A DNA stretch of 5,144 bases, taken from contig JAKRSG010000365.1 of the NCBI GenBank assembly GCA_022402405.1, positions 1 through 5,144 of the forward strand, written 5' to 3'. Position numbers and translations under genes: made by a program. The notes beneath the pieces were generated by a model, which saw only the letters and a program-made list of their open reading frames with translations, searched no databases and was not told the origin of the DNA. This DNA is from Bacteroidia bacterium (lineage in GTDB: Bacteria; Bacteroidota; Bacteroidia; UKL13-3). This document shows positions 1 to 5,144 of this stretch, piece by piece (position 1 is the stretch's first letter; each line of letters starts with the position of its first letter).

Positions 1-986
1 GTTAAAAATTCTGCAGCAGGGTATAGAGAATTTTCAGGACCAGCAACTAATGGTCTCTCATGAATCTCTCTTAACTTCTCTGGCTTTACAGCGTATAAAT
101 CTACTGCTGCTAAGCTTCTTCCATAAGTGAAAGCTCCCGATACTAAATAACCTAAAATTACTCTTTCTTCTGAACCTCTACCTTTATTAATAGTTTTTAG
201 TGGACCAGATACAAATCCTTGGAAGTTGTTGTACTGACTATTATCTAAATATCCTGTAAAAGGAGATGAAGTTGTTACCTCTACTCCACCCACAACATTT
301 TTTGTAGGAGCTTTGGTTGTGATACTAATCGCACCACCCACAAAGTCACCATATTGTGCAGGCGTACCACCCGTGATAACCTGAATTTGATCGATAGCAT
401 TAGCAGGAATATTGGTTGAACCACTTTGCACACGCACACCATCTATATAATAAGCAGTACCATCTGCGCGCGAACCACGGAAAATAGGTGTTCCACCCGA
501 TCTTGATTCAACTCCTAAGGTTGTACCTGCAATCTTTTGGATATCACGTGTACCCAAAGCCAAAATTTCTTTATTGGTTTTTACGTCTCCTTTTACCCCT
601 CCTGGGTCTACTAATTGTTTCTTGTGTTGAACCACTACTTCGGTTAAAGTAGTACCACTAGATGGCTCCATGTTAAAGTTAACAAATCTGTCGCCTTCTG
701 CAGATACGCTAATACCTTTAATAACAGTATTACTGTAACCAACAAAAGAGGCATACAAATCATACTCTCCTGGTTGAAGCGTTTTAATAACAAACCCTCC
801 ATCATCATCTGTCATGGTAGTAGCCTTGGTTACACCATTTAATTTAATCGTGATACTCACGAAATCCATTGCTTTCTTGGTCTTTGCGTCCTTCACAGTT
901 CCCCTCACGGTTCCCATACCAGATTGGGCTTGAAGCGCAAACTGAATTCCAAGCAGCACGGCGAGCAAAATGTATATTTTCTTCAT
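1..986 (-). CDS. TonB-dependent outer-membrane receptor, N-terminal part (cut by window edge)
   Basis: The frame is open from an ATG at 984-986 to the left edge, giving 328 residues with no stop. Residues 1-20 are a signal peptide (MKK, a hydrophobic run, then a likely cut after LQA). Residues about 25-107 form a carboxypeptidase-regulatory-like beta-sandwich (GTVRGTVKDAKT, then GGF, LQPGEYDL and SFVGY). LTEVVV at 114-119 sits where a TonB box is expected. A plug domain follows at about 135-225, with FRGSRADGTAYYIDGVRV at 169-186 and TGGTPAQYGDFVGGAISI at 205-222. The beta-barrel would begin after this and lies mostly outside the window. Such receptors move large or scarce substrates across the outer membrane using TonB-ExbBD energy. 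The substrate cannot be read from this part. The plug does not look like a classical SusC, and no SusD partner is visible. The gene has its own upstream gap and is probably transcribed separately. Confidence 0.9.
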   Translation of the reverse strand, partial: MKKIYILLAVLLGIQFALQAQSGMGTVRGTVKDAKTKKAMDFVSITIKLNGVTKATTMTDDDGGFVIKTLQPGEYDLYASFVGYSNTVIKGISVSAEGDRFVNFNMEPSSGTTLTEVVVQHKKQLVDPGGVKGDVKTNKEILALGTRDIQKIAGTTLGVESRSGGTPIFRGSRADGTAYYIDGVRVQSGSTNIPANAIDQIQVITGGTPAQYGDFVGGAISITTKAPTKNVVGGVEVTTSSPFTGYLDNSQYNNFQGFVSGPLKTINKGRGSEERVILGYLVSGAFTYGRSLAAVDLYAVKPEKLREIHERPLVAGPENSLYPAAEFL

Positions 987-1033
987 TTGTCCTATAATTT
1001 ACAATTTCAAAACAATTTTTTAAGAGCGGTAAA

Positions 1034-1060
1034 ATAAAGTAGTTAAATTGAAAATAACAA
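1034..1060 (-). promoter_or_regulatory. candidate promoter of the TonB-dependent receptor gene
   Basis: On the minus strand, a TTG (1058-1060) is followed after 16 bases by TACTTTAT (1034-1041). This resembles the Bacteroidota -33 TTG and -7 TAnnTTTG pair, with the final G missing and spacing slightly short. It lies about 48 bases upstream of the receptor ATG, in the only non-coding stretch between the receptor and the dehydrogenase gene. No Shine-Dalgarno motif precedes the ATG, only an A/T-rich stretch. AT-rich DNA yields such matches easily, so this is tentative. Confidence 0.25.
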
Positions 1061-1085
1061 TATCTATTTAAACCATTTTTTTCAA

Positions 1086-2057
1086 CTATTCCAATTTTGG
1101 GCTTAAAGTGAGCAACTTATCCAATAAAACCTGAGAAATTTTACAATAACTTTCTTTGGTCCAACCGGCAATATGCGGACTTAAAACCACGTTTTCCATG
1201 CTACAGAGTTGTTCAAACCAGATTTTTTCTTCCGGTAAAAGCGCATTCAACTTTTCATTTTCGAGAACATCGAGTGCCGCGCCCAAAATTTTTCCTTGGT
1301 TCAAACCGAACAATAAATCTTGGGTGCAAACTACTTTTCCTCTACTTAAGTTGAGCAAGAAAATGTGTTTTTTAAATTGGTTCAAGCGAGATCTATTAAA
1401 ATAATGATGTGTTTCTGAAGTTAAGGGAACATGAAAACTGAGCACATCTGCTTCCTCGTAAATTTGCTCCCATGAACTCTCTATTACATGATTATTTCCA
1501 AATCCTTGAAGGTATTTATCGTAGGCCAGCACCTTAACATTAAAGCCTGATAGCTTTTTAGCTAATGCTTTTCCAGTATTTCCATAGCCAATAATAGCTA
1601 CTGTTTTTCCGGATAATTCTATTCCTCTGTTGGCCTCACGCAGCCAAATGCCCGATTTAACCTGAGTATTGGCTCTGTAAAGATTGTTAAACAGCATTAA
1701 TAACATGGCTAAACTATGTTCTGCTACCGCATCAGAATTAGCTTCTCCAGCATTTATACATATTATATCTCTCAATACCGCCTCACTCATATCTATATTA
1801 TCCATGCCTGCCCCTGCCCTAGCTATTATTTTTAGTTTAGGTGCAGCAGATAAAACAGCTTGGTCTACCTGAGTTTTGGTACGAATTACCAGGACATCCA
1901 TTTCTGAAATGCCCAATAAAATATCTTCTCTGCTCGAATTTGGTTTATAAAGAACGTTATGTCCAAGTTTTTGCAAACCCTCAATTAACAAGGGATGTAC
2001 ATCGTCTACTATATATACATTCCAAGGTAAATGGTTTGCCTTTAAAACTTCATTCAT
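1086..2057 (-). CDS. D-isomer-specific 2-hydroxyacid dehydrogenase, phosphoglycerate dehydrogenase type
   Basis: This 323-residue cytoplasmic NAD-dependent enzyme belongs to the D-2-hydroxyacid dehydrogenase family. RTKT at 59-62 and ARAGAGMDNID at 79-89 match the substrate-domain motifs of phosphoglycerate dehydrogenases. The Rossmann loop is GYGNTG at 157-162, with Asp180 at the end of the next strand, which favours NAD over NADP. The catalytic set is present: Arg239 in NLSRGK, Glu268 in ALDVLENE and His295 in SPHIAG. The length fits the short form without a C-terminal ACT domain, so serine feedback through ACT is not expected. The likely reaction is oxidation of 3-phosphoglycerate to 3-phosphohydroxypyruvate, the first step of serine synthesis. 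No serC or serB is adjacent, so another 2-hydroxyacid substrate remains possible. The ATG at 2055-2057 is the only good start and adds about ten residues before the first beta-strand. The gene lies 42 bases after mgtE with no clear terminator between, so cotranscription is likely. Confidence 0.87.
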   Translation of the reverse strand: MNEVLKANHLPWNVYIVDDVHPLLIEGLQKLGHNVLYKPNSSREDILLGISEMDVLVIRTKTQVDQAVLSAAPKLKIIARAGAGMDNIDMSEAVLRDIICINAGEANSDAVAEHSLAMLLMLFNNLYRANTQVKSGIWLREANRGIELSGKTVAIIGYGNTGKALAKKLSGFNVKVLAYDKYLQGFGNNHVIESSWEQIYEEADVLSFHVPLTSETHHYFNRSRLNQFKKHIFLLNLSRGKVVCTQDLLFGLNQGKILGAALDVLENEKLNALLPEEKIWFEQLCSMENVVLSPHIAGWTKESYCKISQVLLDKLLTLSPKLE

Positions 2058-2099
2058 GATAATAGTAATTAAAACGTGATAGAAGGTTGCATTCCTTTT

Positions 2100-3461
2100 T
2101 TAAAGGTTTGCATATAATAATCTTCCGATGGTAAAATAGATTACAATTCCAAGCAAATCGTTGCTGGTTGTAATAAACGGACCAGTTGCAATAGCTGGGT
2201 CAATTTTCATGCGGTTTAATAACATGGGTATGAAGGTTCCAAATACTGATGCAAATATGATAACCGTTAACAAAGCTATACTAACCGTAAGTGCCAAAAC
2301 ATAAGAATCATTAAAGGCTAAATTATAGGCTAAAATTAATACAGAACAAATAATACCGTTTAGTAAAGCTACCCTTAATTCTTTTAATATTTTCTGACCA
2401 ATATTTTTTGTACCTAAGGTATCGTTGGCAATACCTTGTACCACAATAGCAGATGATTGAACTCCCACATTCCCTCCCATAGCGGCAATCATAGGAATAA
2501 AGAAGGCCATTTCGGGATGAATCATAATTTGATTTTCGTATATTTCTAAAAATCTAGAACTAGCTATTCCTCCAAATAGGCCAATAACCAACCAAGGCAA
2601 ACGCGCTCTAGACAAAATCCAGACTTTATCTGTAGGGTCTACATCCTCGGTAATACCACTCATTAATTGGTAATCTTCGTCGGCTTCTTCTTTAATCAAA
2701 TCCACCACATCATCTATGGTAATTCTGCCTACTAATCGCCCCAATGGATCTACCACTGGTAATACCATTAAGTCGTATTTTTTGGTAAGGTTTGCTACTT
2801 CATCCACCGGAGATGAACTAGAAACAGAGATAACTTCTTTATTATATAAATCGTGAATATGGGCGTTTGGATCAGCCAAAATGAGATTTTTAAGGGTAAT
2901 TATTCCTAGTAATCTCTCCAAATTATCTACCACATAAACCACCAAAATACTCTCAACATTTTCGGCCTGAACACGAATTTCCTCGATACATTTGGCCACT
3001 GTCCAATCTTGGTAAGCCTTTACTAATTCTAATGCCATCAAGCTACCAGCAGTTTCGTTTTCGTAGCTAATTAACTCTAATAAACTACTGGCATATTCTA
3101 TGTCTTGAAGATTAGAAATAATCTCCTCTTTTTTATAATTTGGAAAGTGATTTAAAATATAAGCAGCATCATCGCTATTCATATTTTCTATAAACTCATT
3201 AGCAATTTCATAAGAGATATATGCCGATAAAAACTGCTCTCGCACATCTTGCTCCGTTTCTACCAAAACCTTTACCACGGCTTCTTTATCTAAAGCATTC
3301 ATAACCACACGCGCTTCCTGAGTATTGAGCCTATCTATTACCGCCGCAATATCTTGAGGATACATTTGCGTTAACTGCGATTGCAGGTTCTCCAAATTAT
3401 CATCTTGAACCCACAATTTAAATTGTTTTAGCAATGCGTTATCTACTTGTAGCTTTTCCAT
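2100..3461 (-). CDS. mgtE: MgtE-family magnesium transporter
   Basis: The protein is 453 residues, the normal full length for MgtE, an inner-membrane Mg2+-selective channel that works as a dimer. Residues 1 to about 130 are the acidic helical N domain (PQDIAAVIDRLNTQEARVV, then MNSDDAAYIL). A CBS pair spans about 135-255, starting at ENETAGSLM and including GIITLKNLILAD (186-197) and GRLVGRITIDDVVDLI (241-256). The acidic linker EEADEDYQLMSG (258-269) leads to the plug helix. About five membrane segments fill 287-453. They include the signature PMIAAMGGNVGVQSS (323-337) and DPAIATGPFITTSNDLLGI (421-439). Asp435 is the likely counterpart of the pore aspartate known in Thermus MgtE. In this family the N and CBS domains bind Mg2+ and close the channel when cytoplasmic Mg2+ is high, so control is probably at the protein level; there is no room for a leader riboswitch. 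The start overlaps the ksgA stop by one base. Confidence 0.95.
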   Translation of the reverse strand: MEKLQVDNALLKQFKLWVQDDNLENLQSQLTQMYPQDIAAVIDRLNTQEARVVMNALDKEAVVKVLVETEQDVREQFLSAYISYEIANEFIENMNSDDAAYILNHFPNYKKEEIISNLQDIEYASSLLELISYENETAGSLMALELVKAYQDWTVAKCIEEIRVQAENVESILVVYVVDNLERLLGIITLKNLILADPNAHIHDLYNKEVISVSSSSPVDEVANLTKKYDLMVLPVVDPLGRLVGRITIDDVVDLIKEEADEDYQLMSGITEDVDPTDKVWILSRARLPWLVIGLFGGIASSRFLEIYENQIMIHPEMAFFIPMIAAMGGNVGVQSSAIVVQGIANDTLGTKNIGQKILKELRVALLNGIICSVLILAYNLAFNDSYVLALTVSIALLTVIIFASVFGTFIPMLLNRMKIDPAIATGPFITTSNDLLGIVIYFTIGRLLYANL

Positions 3462-3463
3462 TA
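3459..3463 (-). other. TAATG stop-start overlap joining ksgA to mgtE
   Basis: Read on the minus strand, the ksgA stop TAA and the mgtE start ATG share one A at 3461. Such junctions normally mean one transcript and often reinitiation by the same ribosome. No Shine-Dalgarno motif is visible just before the mgtE ATG, which fits coupled translation in a Bacteroidota host. Confidence 0.75.
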
Positions 3464-4237
3464 TGCCTTAGATGCTAATAACTGTGTTAATTCTATAAAA
3501 TCTGCAACAGATAATTCTTCGGCTCGTTTTGAACCAAACTCTCCTAACTGCTCGTCGTTTAATCCCAATGATGATATGGCATTGCGCATTTTTTTCCTGC
3601 GCTGATTGAATGCTGTTTTTACCAGCTTTCTAAATAAAGCCTCATCGCAAGGTAAGCATACTGCTTTTCTGGTTAATCTAATAACACCCGATTTAACTTT
3701 TGGTGGCGGATTAAATACGTATTCGTGCACGGTAAACAAATATTCTACCTCATAAAAATCCTGTGTTATTACAGAAATTATTCCGTACTCTTTTCCTCCT
3801 TTTGTGGCCCCAATGCGCTCTGCCACTTCTTTCTGAAACATGCCTACCATAAAGGGAACAGCTTCTCGGTTATCTAAAATATGAAAGATAATCTGAGAAG
3901 AAATATTATATGGAAAGTTGCCAATAATAGCTAGGTCTGAACCAAATTTTTGAACCAAAGGGATTTCTAAAAAACTCTCTTGCAATATGCGTTCGCTTAG
4001 TTGTGGGTATTCCGACATTAAATACGTAACCGATTCTGAATCTATCTCTGCCACCCAAGTTTCGAGCGCATTTTGAGCCAACAAATATTTTGTTAATACT
4101 CCCATTCCCGGTCCCACTTCTAATACTTTACCCTCAGGAAAAACACTCGATAGTGCCTCCACAATATTTTGGGCAATGTTTTGGTCGGTAAGAAAATGCT
4201 GACCCAAATGTTTTTTAGCTCTGACCTGCTGTGTCAT
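3461..4237 (-). CDS. rsmA: 16S rRNA (adenine(1518)-N(6)/adenine(1519)-N(6))-dimethyltransferase
   Basis: RsmA (KsgA) uses S-adenosylmethionine to dimethylate two adjacent adenines in the 3' terminal hairpin of 16S rRNA, a late checkpoint in small-subunit assembly. Counting from the ATG at 4235-4237, the protein has 258 residues, a usual length. It opens with the family signature VRAKKHLGQHFL (5-16). The SAM-binding motif VLEVGPGMGVLT is at 38-49, the ribose-binding acidic strand VAEIDSE at 62-68, and the catalytic NFPYNIS at 107-113. NPPPKVKSG (176-184) and FNQRRKKMRN (210-219) are further conserved blocks, the second basic and in the RNA-binding C-terminal part. An in-frame TTG at 4244-4246 would add three residues (MHI), but the ATG fits the family N-terminus better. 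It is the first gene of the ksgA-mgtE-dehydrogenase cluster. Nothing catalytic is missing. Confidence 0.96.
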   Translation of the reverse strand: MTQQVRAKKHLGQHFLTDQNIAQNIVEALSSVFPEGKVLEVGPGMGVLTKYLLAQNALETWVAEIDSESVTYLMSEYPQLSERILQESFLEIPLVQKFGSDLAIIGNFPYNISSQIIFHILDNREAVPFMVGMFQKEVAERIGATKGGKEYGIISVITQDFYEVEYLFTVHEYVFNPPPKVKSGVIRLTRKAVCLPCDEALFRKLVKTAFNQRRKKMRNAISSLGLNDEQLGEFGSKRAEELSVADFIELTQLLASKA

Positions 4238-4292
4238 AATATGCAAAGAGAAGGGATTTATGGGAGAAATTGAAGTATTTCTTTAATTGTTA

Positions 4293-4300
4293 CAAATTTA
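4293..4300 (-). promoter_or_regulatory. candidate -7 element for the rsmA-mgtE operon
   Basis: The minus strand reads TAAATTTG, an exact match to the Bacteroidota -7 consensus TAnnTTTG, 55 bases upstream of the rsmA ATG. Transcription would start near 4286, giving an untranslated leader of about 50 bases. I found no good TTG at the expected -33 distance, so the support is one element plus its position in the divergent gap. Confidence 0.45.
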
Positions 4301-4315
4301 TTCAGAAAGCCTCTT

Positions 4316-4322
4316 TATTTTG
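4316..4322 (+). promoter_or_regulatory. weak candidate -7 element for the small exported-protein gene
   Basis: TATTTTG resembles TAnnTTTG with one base missing and lies 20 bases upstream of the ATG at 4343. A TTG at 4287-4289 is 26 bases away, longer than the usual spacing. A promoter for this gene must lie in 4238-4342 or inside rsmA, because the upstream gene is divergent. The exact site is uncertain. Confidence 0.2.
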
Positions 4323-4342
4323 CGTTATCAAATGAACAAATT

Positions 4343-4606
4343 ATGAAAAAATCTATTCAAGTAAGCATTCTATTGCTATTCTTTCTATTTTTAGGTTCAG
4401 TAAAACTAAGTGCTCAAACCGTTTATGTAACAGAAAATGGCAAAAAATACCACGCCAAAAACTGTAGTTTGGCTAAAACAGGCAAAAAAGGTTTAAGCAT
4501 GGCAGAAGCTAAAAAAGGTGGATTTGAACCTTGTAAAAATTGCAAGGCTGATGCCATCAAACCCGAAGAGAAGAAATCGGCTCAGCCAAAAGCAAAGAAA
4601 AAGTAA
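4343..4606 (+). CDS. small exported protein with His/Cys cluster (Ada-like metal-binding fold) and lysine-rich tail
   Basis: The protein has 87 residues. Residues 1-24 are a clear Sec signal peptide (MKKS, a Leu/Phe-rich core, then KLSA with a cut before Gln25), so it should enter the periplasm or leave the cell. No lipobox cysteine is present. Residues 27-68 read VYVTENGKKYHAKNCSLA, then SMAEAKKGGFEPCKNCK. This layout (YH-x3-C, then a PC-x2-C) resembles the short domain often found at the end of secreted nucleases and related to the Ada zinc-binding fold. His37, Cys41, Cys64 and Cys67 could bind one metal ion, or the CxxC could act as a thiol pair. Residues 72-87 form a disordered tail rich in Lys, Glu and Pro that ends in KAKKK. 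No nuclease domain accompanies it. The gene stands alone, divergent from rsmA and closed by its own terminator. The function is unknown; nucleic-acid or polyanion binding is only a guess. Confidence 0.85.
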   Translation: MKKSIQVSILLLFFLFLGSVKLSAQTVYVTENGKKYHAKNCSLAKTGKKGLSMAEAKKGGFEPCKNCKADAIKPEEKKSAQPKAKKK

Positions 4607-4612
4607 TTCAAG

Positions 4613-4638
4613 AAAGCTGGGAATAACCAGCTTTTTTT
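4613..4638 (+). terminator. intrinsic terminator of the small exported-protein gene
   Basis: An eight-base perfect stem, AAAGCTGG (4613-4620) and CCAGCTTT (4627-4634), encloses a six-base loop GAATAA. Seven T residues run from 4632 to 4638. It begins six bases after the stop codon of the small exported protein and separates it from the aminopeptidase gene, which therefore needs its own promoter in about 4639-4715. Confidence 0.88.
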
Positions 4639-4715
4639 GTTTTATTTAATTTGTAGAGAATAGCTTAATATTGCCAATTGATGAGGAAAAACCCTCTATT
4701 AAATTTACTATTTAC

Positions 4716-5144
4716 ATGGAAATTCAACTAACAGCACAAAACAAAGTACTTAGCGGAGAAAGTCAGCTCATTTTATTAAACGACGATAAAGAAATAAAGA
4801 ACCACGGCTTTAGTAAAGATGAATTAGCTTATATTGCCAAAAAGCGTAAGAAAAAAGAATCCTATATTTTACTGAACCAACTCACGCACATAACCTTTGT
4901 ACAGTTTACCTCTGAATGGAGCACCAAAACAGAGGCAGAAGTATTAGAAAATTATAGAACTTTGGGTAATAAAATATGTACCGCTTTAAATGCTCACAAT
5001 TACGAAACGGTTTGTATTGGTAAAGCTTCAAAAGAAGAATATTCATTAGCTATTGCAGAAGGTTTGGCGTTAAGCAATTACCAATTTCTAAAATATAAGT
5101 CGGATCAAACCGGAAAAAACACCTTAACAAAAATAGCTATTATT
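4716..5144 (+). CDS. pepA: leucyl aminopeptidase (peptidase family M17), N-terminal part (cut by window edge)
   Basis: The frame is open from the ATG at 4716 to the right edge, giving 143 residues. This region matches the N-terminal regulatory domain of M17 leucyl aminopeptidases in character: an opening beta-strand, a central VQFTSEW segment, and near the end IAEGLALSNYQFLKYKSD (112-129). That last block corresponds to the family's EGxxLxxYxFxxYK motif just before the linker to the catalytic domain. M17 enzymes are cytoplasmic hexamers with two metal ions per subunit that remove N-terminal residues from peptides. The metal ligands and the NTDAEGR signature lie beyond the window, so activity cannot be judged here. 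There is no signal peptide. The N-terminal domain diverges strongly across the family, so the call rests mainly on the one motif and overall layout. The symbol follows common use for M17 enzymes. Confidence 0.72.
   Translation, partial: MEIQLTAQNKVLSGESQLILLNDDKEIKNHGFSKDELAYIAKKRKKKESYILLNQLTHITFVQFTSEWSTKTEAEVLENYRTLGNKICTALNAHNYETVCIGKASKEEYSLAIAEGLALSNYQFLKYKSDQTGKNTLTKIAII

Noticed and set aside
1001..1018. ACAATTT repeated twice in the receptor leader (1001-1007 and 1012-1018)
   Set aside because: There are only two seven-base copies in AT-rich DNA, with no further copies nearby to suggest an operator.
1156..1404. Plus-strand open frame of 82 codons inside the dehydrogenase gene
   Set aside because: It lies entirely antisense to a well-supported enzyme gene, and its translation shows no recognisable domain. 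The same applies to the plus-strand frames at 1684-1872 and 1841-2059.
2058..2110. Possible terminator between mgtE and the dehydrogenase gene
   Set aside because: The minus strand has a short CCTTT/AAAGG palindrome across the mgtE stop and an AAGG/CCTT pair just after it. Both stems are four to five bases with no T run following, so readthrough into the dehydrogenase gene is more likely.
4332..4346. Four-codon open frame (MNKL) whose stop overlaps the ATG of the small exported protein
   Set aside because: It looks like a leader peptide with stop-start overlap, but it is too short to judge, has no regulatory codon run, and such overlaps are common by chance in AT-rich sequence.
4650..4673. 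TTTG followed by TAATATTG upstream of the aminopeptidase gene as a promoter
   Set aside because: The -7-like element has one mismatch, and the 12-base spacing is much shorter than the roughly 19 bases usual for Bacteroidota. A promoter is expected in this gap, but I cannot place it.
4681..4731. Sixteen-residue open frame starting upstream of and overlapping the aminopeptidase start
   Set aside because: It is out of frame with the aminopeptidase, has no ribosome-binding signal or conserved feature, and may begin at or near the transcription start.

Overview
The window reads as ordinary chromosome from a member of the Bacteroidota, probably near Flavobacteriales or a related low-GC group. The evidence is the AT-rich sequence, start codons without Shine-Dalgarno motifs, a TonB-dependent receptor that begins with a carboxypeptidase-regulatory-like domain, and a near-ideal Bacteroidota -7 promoter element (TAnnTTTG form) upstream of the rRNA methyltransferase gene. 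The assignment comes from sequence character and recalled family features, not from a database search.

Layout, left to right. Bases 1-986 (minus) hold the N-terminal 328 residues of an outer-membrane TonB-dependent receptor, cut by the left edge of the window. A gap of 99 bases (987-1085) holds its likely promoter. Bases 1086-4237 (minus) form a compact cluster transcribed right to left: rsmA/ksgA (16S rRNA adenine dimethyltransferase), then mgtE (Mg2+ channel/transporter) overlapping it by one base, then after 42 bases a D-2-hydroxyacid dehydrogenase of the phosphoglycerate dehydrogenase type. Bases 4238-4342 are a divergent promoter region. Bases 4343-4606 (plus) encode a small exported protein with a His/Cys cluster and a lysine-rich tail, closed by a clear intrinsic terminator at 4613-4638. 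Bases 4716-5144 (plus) encode the N-terminal domain of an M17 leucyl aminopeptidase, cut by the right edge.

The ksgA-mgtE pair joins ribosome maturation to magnesium supply. The dehydrogenase probably feeds serine synthesis or reduces a related 2-hydroxyacid. The other genes look like independent units. I see no RNA genes, insertion sequences, CRISPR arrays, phage genes or defence cassettes, and no convincing undescribed system. The least explained item is the small exported His/Cys protein at 4343-4606.
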